NCBI GenBank assembly: GCA_903813345.2
Contig: CAIIXF020000005.1
Span: 41,207,394-41,271,393, forward strand
Length of the DNA stretch: 64,000 bases
DNA from: Owenia fusiformis
Taxonomy: Eukaryota; Annelida; Polychaeta; Sabellida; Oweniidae
Direction of reading: 5' to 3'
Below are positions 45,554-56,973 of the stretch, piece after piece. The notes beneath the pieces are model-generated. The model saw only the letters and a list, made by a program, of their open reading frames with translations, searched no databases and was not told the DNA's origin. Position 1 is the stretch's first letter. Each line of letters starts with the position of its first letter. Both the position numbers and the translations under genes were made by a program.

Positions 45554-45960
45554 TATGTTTAGATAATCTTTACAAGTATAAATAATATACAATTAATGCT
45601 ATGAGTAAGTTTGCAAGATCTCTGCAGTCTCTGCTTTTTTGTTGTTGCCATTGTGCTCATTATTAGTTCATTATTATTTCGTTGCAATTGTTGTTTTCAT
45701 AAAAATAAAAATGGATTTATATTATATTGAACATTCAATAAATTAATGTTGATTATCAATATCTATATCTTGTTTTACACATGTATTTACCTTGTTCTCT
45801 AATGAACGTGCAGCTTCAATGTGCATACATACATTTTTTATGATGAATATGGTCTCAAGAAAACACTAAGTTTAATGCATTTCTTTCGATTATTTACACA
45901 AGATAGAGATGTATATATGCTTTTTTCCAATTAAATTTTCAAAAATGATGTCAGTATTTA

Positions 45961-46380
45961 AAGGCCCCTTGTAAAGTTTGAAAATGTAGTTTAGTTATTC
46001 AAATATTACCTTTCGTGACTTGAAGACCCATTTTGAGACATTTAAAAAAAAATATTGCTAAAATATGATGGTGTGATGTCACTCAGATGGCAAAATAGTT
46101 TTTTTAAATATGAGAAACTTTCAAAATAAAGCAATATTGTTGGCCTATTTATTAGATTATTTTTCAACCAATTTTCTTCATTTTTATGTATTGATGTAAA
46201 TTGATACTCAACAATGAACGCGTATGTGCATGACAACTAAAATTTTAATTGAAACAAATTCACAATATTTTGAAGATCAAGTCTTTAAAAATCAACTTTT
46301 TGAAGTTAAATGGTAACATTCGAAAAACTAGGTTGGACCATAATACATACCAAAGTGGTTTAAACTTAATATGGGGCCTT
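45961..46380. mobile_element. MITE with AAGGCCCC ends, TA target
   Basis: TA|AAGGCCCCTTGTAAAGTTTG at left and AAACTTAATATGGGGCCTT|TA at right. Related ends bound 32806-36613. No coding frame. Confidence 0.65.
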
Positions 46381-46382
46381 TA

Positions 46383-46848
46383 ATGCTAATGCTGATATTC
46401 CCTTTTAAGTATGCTTTTCAAAAAATGTCTTAAAATGTTTTGAATTCAGGAAAAATAATATTTGAATGATTAAATTATATTTTCAAACTTTGCATGGGGT
46501 CTTTAATATTGTCATAATCATGGGGACAGATAACATATACAGCTCTAGAAGTCAAGATACTGGAACATATATCATCCTTTCATCTAAAATGTCGTCATGT
46601 GCTATCATTTTTTCACCTTAGAACTCGTCGAGTGCATCCTAGATTAATCAGGACATACTATAATACCACATTATATTTCTAATCATTTTCAGTGCAGTTG
46701 AACTACGGAATAGTAAATAGCAATCTGTTTGATAAACACAACGGCATGCCAAGTGCCACATTCAATACAACGTCAGACAACATTGTGTACTGATAAAAAA
46801 TCTACATAGATCTGAGTCTATGAATCTGGGACCATAGAAAAAAGAAAA
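46383..46848. other. Upstream region of GOT1-like exon A
   Basis: No repeat or exon recognised; would contain promoter/5' UTR of the exon beginning at 46849. Confidence 0.35.
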
Positions 46849-46963
46849 ATGGAAACAAAATTCTTCAATTATGTTGAGGAAGCTGAGCCAATTGAAGCCT
46901 TCCATGAGGTGGACATGTTTAATGCTTGTAAACATCCTAACAAAGTCAACCTTGTGCCTGGTG
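46849..46963 (+). CDS. GOT1-like aspartate aminotransferase, first coding exon (copy A)
   Basis: ATG then 38 codons plus one base: METKFFNYVEEAEPIEAFHE, ending HPNKVNLVPG with donor GGTG|GTAAGT. Aligns without gaps to copy B at 60309 (same 115 bp and same phase) and to the N-terminus of cytosolic aspartate aminotransferase (PLP enzyme interconverting aspartate and glutamate). The usual NLGVGAY is NLVPG here. No second exon follows before 60309, so it is an alternative first exon of the downstream gene, or the orphan start of a broken paralogue. Confidence 0.7.
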
Positions 46964-47856
46964 GTAAGTAACTCACTTATTCATTGCAAAGAAACCTAGT
47001 GGTGGCAAGTGAACTCATAGTATGAGAACCTGTTGTTAAGTAACTCACTTATTCACTGCAAAGAAACCTGGTGGCAAGTGAACTCATAGTATGAGAAGCT
47101 GTTGTAAAGTAACTCACTTATTCACTGCAAAGAAACCTGGTGGCAAGTGAACTCCTAGTATGAGAACCTGTTGTTAAGTAACTCACTTATTCACTGCAAA
47201 GAAACCTGGTGGCAAGTGAACTCATAGTATGAGAACCTGTTGGAAACTCACTCATTGTAGAAGAGTCATTTTTATAAAGAAACATGGTAAGCCACTCGCT
47301 CACTGTAGAACCTGTTGATGTCTCACTTCCTGTAGGAGAACCTGGTGGTAAGTAGCTGGATATATGGGAAACTGTTGGTAAGGAACTCACTCATTGTAGA
47401 AGAAACTTGGAGTAAGTAACTGACTTATTATAAAGAAAATTGGTGGCAAGCCACTCACTCACTTTAGAACCTGATGATAACTCACTTACTATAGGAGAAC
47501 CTGGTGGTGAGTAACTCACTCATTGTAGAAGAATCTTGGAGTAAGAAAATCACTCATTATAAAGAAACCTGAAGCAAATTACTCCCTCACTGCTGTAAAA
47601 CCTGGTGACTGATAACTCATTCACTGTAGGAAATCCTTGGAGTTAGTTACTCACTTCCTATATATAGGTGAACATAGGGGTAAATAGCTCATTTACTTCA
47701 GGGGAACTTGGTGTTATGAGACTTTGTAGGTGCACTTGGTTGTAAGAAGTTCACTCATCGTAATTGTAAAGAAAACTGGTGGCAAATCACTCACTTGGAG
47801 GACCTGGGGTGTTGAGTTACTCACTCATGGGCCACTCATAGGGGAAACTGGTGCTG
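46951..47856. repeat. Minisatellite seeded by the exon A splice donor
   Basis: Units of ~34 bp, paired into ~67-bp repeats at first: AACCTGTTGTTAAGTAACTC, CTTATTCACTGCAAAGAAAC, CTGGTGGCAAGTGAACTC. The first unit is the exon end and donor itself (CCTGGTGGTAAGTAACTCAC). Copies drift rightwards to 47856. A remnant resumes at 60089-60190 beyond the 12.2-kb insertion. Confidence 0.85.
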
Positions 47857-48094
47857 ACTGGTGGGGGGGGTGTATAGAGGGTCTTGGAAATGCATATACA
47901 ATATTTTTCAGCTCTCTTATACCATATACAATATTTTTTCACCATATACAATATTTTTCACAGCTCTTATACCATATACGATATTTTAGGTAAAATACAA
48001 TATACGATAATTTTGAAACTGCTTTTGATTAAAGTTTGGATATTTATAAGGAAATAATATTATATTAGGAGAGAATCCATGTACTAAAATGTAT

Positions 48095-50792
48095 TGTGGG
48101 AATTTTTAATTCCCCCTGAGTAGTACTAGGGTTTGTGAAACGTTTATTTTACTGGGTTTTATGTTATTTCATCTTTATTTCATGTTCTGTCCACTGTAAT
48201 TAAAGAATTGTATTGTAAAGTGTCTACGTGCAGAATCTCATCTAGGCACTTGGATGTTTACTGAATCAGCCGACGGCCTTGGAATAAATTTGCATAATTA
48301 GGCACTCAGCAACAGAGCTCAACCAATCAGATGGCTTCATTTGAATTTACCGCCAACTTAAGTTGTATTTTCCCATAATGCAACCTGAGATGTCTGGACT
48401 TTAGCGTGAGATCGTGACCTGTAAATCAGAGCTTACCAAGATTTTGTACAAGCAGGACCTCGTCAGTTTGGGGCATTTTATGTGCGAGCGTGGCTGATTA
48501 CAACTGTGGATTATATTTGGATATTATTTGACTATTTGCTGCTATTGCTTGATGTAAATTGCGTGCGTTGCGACAATTGGGGAAAAGACAAGACAATAGA
48601 TAGTTCTTTGGTGAGTGACAATTTGATTATTGAGTTTGACGCCATATTGCCGTCCGCCATTTTGATTTCTTCTTCCCAGAGTTCCCTGCGGTCGGCCATC
48701 TTTATTTTTTACGGAAGTGACGCCATTTTAAGGAGTGATTCCTTCTCTGAGTAGTTACAACTCTTGTCTAATCTCAGTTTGATTGATATTCGAGAGTCGC
48801 GTCTGCTCCGAGAGGTCACTGCTCCGAGTTATTACCCCTCCAACCATTTTAAGAACAATTTTTCCTCCGAGTTACATTGGCTTTGAGTAGGTACAACTCT
48901 TGTCTAATCTCAGTTTGATTGATATTCGAGAGTCGTGTCTGCTCTGAGGACTGTCAGCTCTGAGTCATTACTACTCCATTTGCCCCGAGGATCGCCAACT
49001 CCGAGTAATTATGGCTCTTGTCTAATCTCAGTTTGATTGATATTCAAGAGTCATATCTGCTCCGAGGACTCACTGCTCCGAGTCATTACTCCTCCATTGG
49101 TTCCGAGAATTGCCAGCTCCGAGTGATTACTCCTCCAATTATTTAAGTGTTATATCTCCTCTGAGTTATATTTGGTCCGAGTAGTTACAGCTCTGTCTAA
49201 TCTCCGTTGTGATTGATATTCGAGAGTTGTATCTGCTTCGAGGATTGCCAGCTCCGAGCGATTACTCCTCCATCTAGTTGAGAGCCATACCTACTCTGAG
49301 GACTCACTGCTCCGAGTGCTTACTCCTCCATCTAGTTGAGAGCCATACCTACTCTGAGGACTCACTGCTCCGAGTGCTTACTCCTCCATCTATTCTAGAG
49401 TGGAATCTGCTCCGAGGGTTGAGAATACAACTCCGTCTTATCTCAGTTTAATGATCGATATTCGTGAGTTGCTTCTTCTCCTCCTCCGAGTTATTGATGA
49501 TCCGAAATTGATACAAGTTGCTGAACTTGATGTACCCTCCGAGGTGATTTGACTCCTCCAGAAGTTAGATACTGAGGTTACACTACTGGAACCAAGGTAT
49601 TTCTGTGTTGCAAGGTTTATTCCATTGGAGCCAAGGTTACTCCACCGGAACTAAGGTACTCCGAGATCGAGAAGTAGCAGCTCTGGTCTAATCTCACCAT
49701 CTGATTGACATTCCAGAGGTGTTATTTCTCTGTAGAGGGTGACGAGGTTTCTCCTGAGAAGTGGCGACTCCCGAGCAGAGGTTGCTCCAGAGCCTGGACC
49801 CCTTCCAAGAGACAGAGTTTGTGTCGGAGCCAAAGTTACACTGCCGGAACCGAGGTGCTCCAAGAGACACAGAGTTTGCGTTGATTTCTCTTGAGACGAG
49901 ACGACTCCGAGGTTAGATACTCCGAGCGTGTGAATCGTTCAAGAGCAGAGGTTTTTATCGAGAAGTGGCGACTCCCGAGCAGAGGTTGCTCCAGAGCCTG
50001 GACCCCTTCCAAGAGACAGAGTTGTGATTGGAGCCATAGTTACACTACCGGAACTGAGGTGCTCCAAGAGACACAGAGTTTGCGTTGATTTCTCTTGAGA
50101 CGAGACGACTCCGAGCTGAGATACTCCGAGCGTGTGAATCGTTCAAGAGCAGAGGTTTTTATCGAGAAGTGGCGACTCCCGAGCAGAGGTTGCTCCAGAG
50201 CCTGGACCCCTTCCAAGAGACACAGAGTTTGCGTTGATTTCTCTTGAGACGAGACGACTCCGAGCTGAGATACTCCGAGCGTGTGAATCGTTCAAGAGCA
50301 GAGGTTTTTATCGAGAAGTGGCGACTCCCAAGCAGAGAGTGCTCTAGAGGCTGGTACTCTTCCAAGAGAGAGAGTTTGCGTGGTTTCCCCAGAGACGAAG
50401 TGACTCCCGGAGCTGAGGTTGCTCCTTAAGCTGAACAAACTCCATGCAGAAGATTAAGAGACGTAGTGACTCCTAGAGCTGAACAAACTACAGGAGGAGA
50501 ACATAGAGAGACGCAGTGACTCTTAGTGTTAAACAAGCTCCAGAGCAGAGACGACTCTTGAAGAGAAACTTGTATATTATATGGACATTTTGTTATTATA
50601 TTGTAAAAACTTATGTTAGAATAGATTATAAAAACCCTGTACATAATTGTTTTGTGGAGCCATCTTCTATTGGTAACTGTCGTACCACCAAACCAGGTCG
50701 ACACCCTTGAAACACCTCCAAAGATCCCTTTTCGTCGTCCCAGGCCTTCCCCCAGTATACAGGGTGCTCGGTGAGACGGCCCAGGCGCGACA
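48095..50792 (+). repeat. 5' LTR (2,698 bp)
   Basis: Starts TGTGGGAATTTTTAATTCCC, ends AGGCGCGACA. Unusually long. Contains imperfect CTCCGAG.../TTACTCCTCC repeats (about 48800-49430) and three large tandem copies of a 148-207-bp block (ACACAGAGTTTGCGTTGATT) at about 49869-50360. Short frames inside it are repeat by-products. Confidence 0.93.
50627..50633 (+). promoter_or_regulatory. Probable LTR TATA box
   Basis: TATAAAA about 160 bases before the LTR end, followed by a short presumptive R-U5. The same box is at 56808 in the 3' LTR. Confidence 0.45.
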
Positions 50793-50793
50793 T

Positions 50794-50811
50794 TGGTGGC
50801 AGCGGTGGGAT
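50794..50811 (+). promoter_or_regulatory. Primer-binding site, tRNA-Leu
   Basis: TGGTGGCAGCGGTGGGAT starts one base after the LTR and is complementary to the 3' end of animal tRNA-Leu (AAG type: ATCCCACCGCTGCCA plus CCA). Confidence 0.85.
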
Positions 50812-50827
50812 CTGTTGTCTTTAAAAG

Positions 50828-53800
50828 ATGGCTGAGATGTCACAGAAGTTGGAGCGTACCCCAGAGATAAGGGGTCAAGAGAACTCCAAGCTCACTGAGA
50901 TGATGATGACTGGCTCTCAGGGAAAAAGGGAACAAGAGGAAGCAGTGAGGACAACCCCACCAGTCGACAAGTTTCAATTGGAGTCTACAGTGCTCTTCAA
51001 AGGAGACGGGTTGGCTCCTTATGTGCATGCAGGTGATGACACAATTCCTTTGGATCCAGATGACCCCAGAGCTGAGCGGACTCCAGAGAGAAGATTCCAA
51101 CAACTACCCACAGAGAGGCAGATGAGGATGCATCCTGGTCTTGAAGGGACTACTGGGTACTGGTCTTCAACTCAGCTCCAGAGAGATGTTCGTACACCCC
51201 CTGGCCTTGGAAGAGAATTCGGAGAGGGAGCGAGGCTGAGACATAGAGGGCAGTATCCTCTTACCTCCACACTGATACCAGAGAGGCAGAAGGATGAACA
51301 AATACTCCTCGAGAGACAGTTGGACTCCACACAATCCCAGGTTATGGCTATACAGGGGAGCCTTGGAACGCTCAGATCAGATGTTGGGAGAAGGCTGCAA
51401 GTTCAATCTGAAGAGATGGTCAGTCTCCATGTTGAACTCGGTAAACTGGCGAACGTGGTGAACCAAGGTCAAGAGGAGGCTAAGAAGAGCAGAGAAGGAA
51501 TGGAGGCTTTCTTGAAAGAGATGAATGCTACCCTAGGGCAGATGAGCCAAGCTCCTCCACCGGTGTCCCGGATGGTGAATCCCTCTAGGGTTGAGATGGT
51601 AGGCGATCCGAGATCAGCTCTTCTGACTCAACCTGAAAGAAGTCCAAGAGAGATGTTTAACCGAGCAGGGATGCCTCCTTATTTCCCAAGATTCCATCTG
51701 GAACCAGATGTCCAAATGCAGCAACCTAGATGGTCACAAGGTGAAGAGCCGAGATTGCTCCCAGAAGCGACAATGCTGCTAGAGCCCAATAGAGTCTTTC
51801 TGAAGAGTAATGTTGATCATATAATAGATGAATCTGGATACAAGCAGAGAATGCCTGCTCCAGAAGATGATCCACATTCGATGACTAGATGGAGTCAAGA
51901 TGTTGATTTGCAGCGAGATAGAAGTGCTCTGCCTCCAAAGACAAGAGGACATGAGGCTCCTCAGCTCACAAGGTTGGATCCAAACCAGCTCCCTCGCATG
52001 TCTGGAGAGGAACCACTTACTGGTCGATGGAATCAATCTGGAGCCAGATTACCTCCAGAGCCTAATGTCAAGGCAGAGCCAGAGAAGCTCAATGTGTCCA
52101 ATACTCATAGAAGGGCTACTACTGGGGGACTTCAACAAGAACCAACCACATCCCATAGAGTGGAAGTTCCTCCAGAGAGCCTTGGGGCTCATCCTACAGC
52201 GGAGGAAAGGAGAGCAGAGAGCTCCAATAGTAACCATGAGCAGGCAATGGTGAAGATAACAGAGAAAGCCATGGATATGTGTGGGAAGGCTTTGGATTCC
52301 ATGAAGGAGGGAAGGAAGACTAAAATCAAGCCAACCCAACTATTTGATGGCAAAACTCCCTGGCTTGACTACAAAGCCCACTTCCAGAATTGTATTGAAA
52401 GCAATAGATGGAATGACGAGGAAAAGAGGCAGAATCTCACCAACCAATTGAGGGGTGATGCTCAGCAGCTGGTCCAAGAGTTAGAAGAAGGACACACTTA
52501 TGGTGATCTTTTAGAGGGCTTAACCAAAAGATTTGGACCAGGGGACAAAGCCTCTATGTACGAAGCCGAGCTTAACACTAGAGTCCGGAAGCCAAAGGAG
52601 TCCTTACAGAGTTTGGGGCAAAGTATTAGGAGGTTAGCTGCCTTGGCCTTTCCGGAGATGCCCCGTTCCTCTCAGGATAGATTGGCAAGACGGAGCTTCG
52701 AAAATGCTATCACCGATGATGAAGTGAGAGCCGCAGTCCATCGTAGGGATCCAAAATCTCTCGACCAGGCAATTGAAGAAGCCCAGAAGGAGGAAGCTTA
52801 CCAAGAGTCGGAACGTATCCGAAGGGGACTCAAGCCAAAACAATTGAACCATCACATCTCAGTTGTGACTAGCGACCCTGTGGAGGAAAAGCTTTTCAAG
52901 ATGATGGAGGATATGAAGGCGGAGATGATGAAGGAGATAGATGATGCGTTACAGCTCTTCAAAGAGCAAAGAGAACCCCGAGCTCCTCGAACTATTACTT
53001 GTAGAAGATGTGGAGAGGAAGGGCACATTGTGAAAAGATGTCCTCTAGTCACCTGCTATAATTGCTCAGAGCCAGGGCACCTCTCCATTGATTGTCCTAA
53101 ACCAAAGAAGAGTGGAGATGCTCCAGGGATCCACCCAGTATGTTTCCTTGATGCCAGGGGTCGAGCGGTGGAAGATCCTAGGAGAGCTGAATCTGCTCAG
53201 AAGATAGTGGCTGTCGTTGAGCTGTGTGGAGCTCCTGTTAAGTGCCTAGTAGACACAGGGTCAGCGGTGTCTTTGATGAGTCTACACAGCTTCAATCGAA
53301 TCAACTACCAGAAGAGACCACAACTGAAACCAGCCAAAGATGTATTGGTCCAAGCAGATGGTTCTCCCATAGCAGTTTATGGCTCGTGCTTCATGGAAGT
53401 GAAGTTAGATGGGAGGAAGACCTCTTTGGAGATAGTGGTGGCCGAAATTAGCCAAGATGGGATCTTGGGTACTGACTATCTATTGGCTAGCAAGGCTGAG
53501 ATCCATTACGGCTCCTTACAGATGAGCTTTCATGACTCAAACAGAGAAGGAATCCAGAGCTGTAGTAGCTCCCGAGAAGAGAGGTCCAAGGAGCCAAGAA
53601 CCTTTGTTATTCCCTTCCAGAATAGAAGGAAGAGACGAAGAAGAAAGCAGAAGAAGGATGATCCAACAAATCTTGAGGCTGGAGATATCACTAGGCTCCA
53701 GAATAGGAAGAAGAGCGAAGATGACTCTCTCGATGTAAAGAGCCGAGATGCCTCCAATAGACCTAAGGTGGGAGCGGAGGAACCTCGAGTCCTAGTAGAC

Positions 53801-54100
53801 AGCCGAGAAAGACCTACACTCCTTGAGAAGGGAATGTCAAGTAGGGGGGCAAGACGGTCGAGTGGTAGCGAGTTGACAAGAGAGAGGCGAGCCTACAAAC
53901 CAAGAGGGGTATCAAGTGAGCAGCGAGAAGAAAGACTACATTACAGAGCGAGACCCAGATGTCAAAGAAAACAGCCGACGTACTTACCAGTTTGTTGTGT
54001 TGGTCGAGACAAGATGAACTGGAGAAAAGTTGACTCATCAGAGGAGCCAATGAGGCTCCCTCAAGTGCGTGACAGAGGGGCGACGACAGAGGCCCAGTGA
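50828..54100 (+). CDS. Gag-protease polyprotein of the LTR element (1,090 aa)
   Basis: Structural protein and protease of the retrotransposon. Residues 1-500 are Arg/Gln/Pro/Glu-rich with no clear fold. About 505-655 match the retrotransposon gag capsid type (FDGKTPWLDYKAHFQ, LTKRFGPGDKASMYEAEL). Two CCHC zinc knuckles begin at residue 725 (CRRCGEEGHIVKRC, CYNCSEPGHLSIDC). An aspartic protease active site lies at 809 (LVDTGSAVSL), with the second motif GILGTDYLL. The tail after about 910 is basic and low-complexity and ends in a stretch resembling the post-integrase tails of gypsy pol proteins. No frame break; reverse transcriptase and integrase are absent. ATG in AAGATGGCT, 16 bases after the primer site. 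Confidence 0.9.
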   Translation: MAEMSQKLERTPEIRGQENSKLTEMMMTGSQGKREQEEAVRTTPPVDKFQLESTVLFKGDGLAPYVHAGDDTIPLDPDDPRAERTPERRFQQLPTERQMRMHPGLEGTTGYWSSTQLQRDVRTPPGLGREFGEGARLRHRGQYPLTSTLIPERQKDEQILLERQLDSTQSQVMAIQGSLGTLRSDVGRRLQVQSEEMVSLHVELGKLANVVNQGQEEAKKSREGMEAFLKEMNATLGQMSQAPPPVSRMVNPSRVEMVGDPRSALLTQPERSPREMFNRAGMPPYFPRFHLEPDVQMQQPRWSQGEEPRLLPEATMLLEPNRVFLKSNVDHIIDESGYKQRMPAPEDDPHSMTRWSQDVDLQRDRSALPPKTRGHEAPQLTRLDPNQLPRMSGEEPLTGRWNQSGARLPPEPNVKAEPEKLNVSNTHRRATTGGLQQEPTTSHRVEVPPESLGAHPTAEERRAESSNSNHEQAMVKITEKAMDMCGKALDSMKEGRKTKIKPTQLFDGKTPWLDYKAHFQNCIESNRWNDEEKRQNLTNQLRGDAQQLVQELEEGHTYGDLLEGLTKRFGPGDKASMYEAELNTRVRKPKESLQSLGQSIRRLAALAFPEMPRSSQDRLARRSFENAITDDEVRAAVHRRDPKSLDQAIEEAQKEEAYQESERIRRGLKPKQLNHHISVVTSDPVEEKLFKMMEDMKAEMMKEIDDALQLFKEQREPRAPRTITCRRCGEEGHIVKRCPLVTCYNCSEPGHLSIDCPKPKKSGDAPGIHPVCFLDARGRAVEDPRRAESAQKIVAVVELCGAPVKCLVDTGSAVSLMSLHSFNRINYQKRPQLKPAKDVLVQADGSPIAVYGSCFMEVKLDGRKTSLEIVVAEISQDGILGTDYLLASKAEIHYGSLQMSFHDSNREGIQSCSSSREERSKEPRTFVIPFQNRRKRRRRKQKKDDPTNLEAGDITRLQNRKKSEDDSLDVKSRDASNRPKVGAEEPRVLVDSRERPTLLEKGMSSRGARRSSGSELTRERRAYKPRGVSSEQREERLHYRARPRCQRKQPTYLPVCCVGRDKMNWRKVDSSEEPMRLPQVRDRGATTEAQ

Positions 54101-54266
54101 CTCTTTTTCTAAATAAGACAATACAAAGTGTAGATAGACTGTTGATTGAGCGAGTATTGATTATAATGGTGTAACTTTTTGAAAGGAGCTAAGTGAGCTC
54201 TTTACTTGTATTTATTTTTGTAGAAGTTAAGCTTATATTGTGTGATCGTGGGCGATCAAGCTTAGT

Positions 54267-54275
54267 AGGGGGGAG
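54267..54275 (+). promoter_or_regulatory. Polypurine tract
   Basis: AGGGGGGAG immediately before the 3' LTR; expected second-strand priming site. Confidence 0.7.
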
Positions 54276-56973
54276 TGTGGGAATTTTTAATTCCCCCTGA
54301 GTAGTACTAGGGTTTGTGAAACGTTTATTTTACTGGGTTTTATGTTATTTCATCTTTATTTCATGTTCTGTCCACTGTAATTAAAGAATTGTATTGTAAA
54401 GTGTCTACGTGCAGAATCTCATCTAGGCACTTGGATGTTTACTGAATCAGCCGACGGCCTTGGAATAAATTTGCATAATTAGGCACTCAGCAACAGAGCT
54501 CAACCAATCAGATGGCTTCATTTGAATTTACCGCCAACTTAAGTTGTATTTTCCCATAATGCAACCTGAGATGTCTGGACTTTAGCGTGAGATCGTGACC
54601 TGTAAATCAGAGCTTACCAAGATTTTGTACAAGCAGGACCTCGTCAGTTTGGGGCATTTTATGTGCGAGCGTGGCTGATTACAACTGTGGATTATATTTG
54701 GATATTATTTGACTATTTGCTGCTATTGCTTGATGTAAATTGCGTGCGTTGCGACAATTGGGGAAAAGACAAGACAATAGATAGTTCTTTGGTGAGTGAC
54801 AATTTGATTATTGAGTTTGACGCCATATTGCCGTCCGCCATTTTGATTTCTTCTTCCCAGAGTTCCCTGCGGTCGGCCATCTTTATTTTTTACGGAAGTG
54901 ACGCCATTTTAAGGAGTGATTCCTTCTCTGAGTAGTTACAACTCTTGTCTAATCTCAGTTTGATTGATATTCGAGAGTCGCGTCTGCTCCGAGAGGTCAC
55001 TGCTCCGAGTTATTACCCCTCCAACCATTTTAAGAACAATTTTTCCTCCGAGTTACATTGGCTTTGAGTAGGTACAACTCTTGTCTAATCTCAGTTTGAT
55101 TGATATTCGAGAGTCGTGTCTGCTCTGAGGACTGTCAGCTCTGAGTCATTACTACTCCATTTGCCCCGAGGATCGCCAACTCCGAGTAATTATGGCTCTT
55201 GTCTAATCTCAGTTTGATTGATATTCAAGAGTCATATCTGCTCCGAGGACTCACTGCTCCGAGTCATTACTCCTCCATTGGTTCCGAGAATTGCCAGCTC
55301 CGAGTGATTACTCCTCCAATTATTTAAGTGTTATATCTCCTCTGAGTTATATTTGGTCCGAGTAGTTACAGCTCTGTCTAATCTCCGTTGTGATTGATAT
55401 TCGAGAGTTGTATCTGCTCCGAGGATTGCCAGCTCCGAGCGATTACTCCTCCATCTAGTTGAGAGCCATACCTACTCTGAGGACTCACTGCTCCGAGTGA
55501 TTACTCCTCCATCTAGTTGAGAGCCATACCTACTCTGAGGACTCACTGCTCCGAGTGCTTACTCCTCCATCTATTCTAGAGTGGAATCTGCTCCGAGGGT
55601 TGAGAATACAACTCCGTCTTATCTCAGTTTAATGATCGATATTCGTGAGTTGCTTCTTCTCCTCCTCCGAGTTATTGATGATCCGAAATTGATACAAGTT
55701 GCTGAACTTGATGTACCCTCCGAGGTGATTTGACTCCTCCAGAAGTTAGATACTGAGGTTACACTACTGGAACCAAGGTATTTCTGTGTTGCAAGGTTTA
55801 TTCCATTGGAGCCAAGGTTACTCCACCGGAACTAAGGTACTCCGAGATCGAGAAGTAGCAGCTCTGGTCTAATCTCACCATCTGATTGACATTCCAGAGG
55901 TGTTATTTCTCTGTAGAGGGTGACGAGGTTTCTCCTGAGAAGTGGCGACTCCCGAGCAGAGGTTGCTCCAGAGCCTGGACCCCTTCCAAGAGACAGAGTT
56001 TGTGTCGGAGCCAAAGTTACACTGCCGGAACCGAGGTGCTCCAAGAGACACAGAGTTTGCGTTGATTTCTCTTGAGACGAGACGACTCCGAGGTTAGATA
56101 CTCCGAGCGTGTGAATCGTTCAAGAGCAGAGGTTTTTATCGAGAAGTGGCGACTCCCGAGCAGAGGTTGCTCCAGAGCCTGGACCCCTTCCAAGAGACAG
56201 AGTTGTGATTGGAGCCATAGTTACACTACCGGAACTGAGGTGCTCCAAGAGACACAGAGTTTGCGTTGATTTCTCTTGAGACGAGACGACTCCGAGCTGA
56301 GATACTCCGAGCGTGTGAATCGTTCAAGAGCAGAGGTTTTTATCGAGAAGTGGCGACTCCCGAGCAGAGGTTGCTCCAGAGCCTGGACCCCTTCCAAGAG
56401 ACACAGAGTTTGCGTTGATTTCTCTTGAGACGAGACGACTCCGAGCTGAGATACTCCGAGCGTGTGAATCGTTCAAGAGCAGAGGTTTTTATCGAGAAGT
56501 GGCGACTCCCAAGCAGAGAGTGCTCTAGAGGCTGGTACTCTTCCAAGAGAGAGAGTTTGCGTGGTTTCCCCAGAGACGAAGTGACTCCCGGAGCTGAGGT
56601 TGCTCCTTAAGCTGAACAAACTCCATGCAGAAGATTAAGAGACGTAGTGACTCCTAGAGCTGAACAAACTACAGGAGGAGAACATAGAGAGACGCAGTGA
56701 CTCTTAGTGTTAAACAAGCTCCAGAGCAGAGACGACTCTTGAAGAGAAACTTGTATATTATATGGACATTTTGTTATTATATTGTAAAAACTTATGTTAG
56801 AATAGATTATAAAAACCCTGTACATAATTGTTTTGTGGAGCCATCTTCTATTGGTAACTGTCGTACCACCAAACCAGGTCGACACCCTTGAAACACCTCC
56901 AAAGATCCCTTTTCGTCGTCCCAGGCCTTCCCCCAGTATACAGGGTGCTCGGTGAGACGGCCCAGGCGCGACA
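54276..56973 (+). repeat. 3' LTR (2,698 bp)
   Basis: Same length as the 5' LTR. Differences seen by eye: CTGCTTCGAGG (5') versus CTGCTCCGAGG (3') and GAGTGCTTACTCC versus GAGTGATTACTCC in one internal repeat. Confidence 0.93.

Larger units (their letters stand above)
48095..56973 (+). mobile_element. LTR retrotransposon, gag-protease only (non-autonomous)
   Basis: Two 2,698-bp LTRs (TG...CA), 4-bp target duplication GTAT (48091-48094, 56974-56977), primer-binding site, one gag-protease ORF and a polypurine tract. The 3,483-bp internal region has no reverse transcriptase, RNase H or integrase, so it must borrow them. LTRs show only about two differences by eye, so insertion is very recent. 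Gag and protease type suggest Ty3/gypsy. Nested in the 12.2-kb TIR element. Confidence 0.93.

Noticed and set aside
48482-48754. 90-codon frame present in both LTRs
   Set aside because: Repeated only because the LTRs are identical; no gene-like similarity.
50243-50430. Similar 61-65-codon frames starting MRRDDSE in the LTR
   Set aside because: They translate the internal LTR tandem block in both LTRs.
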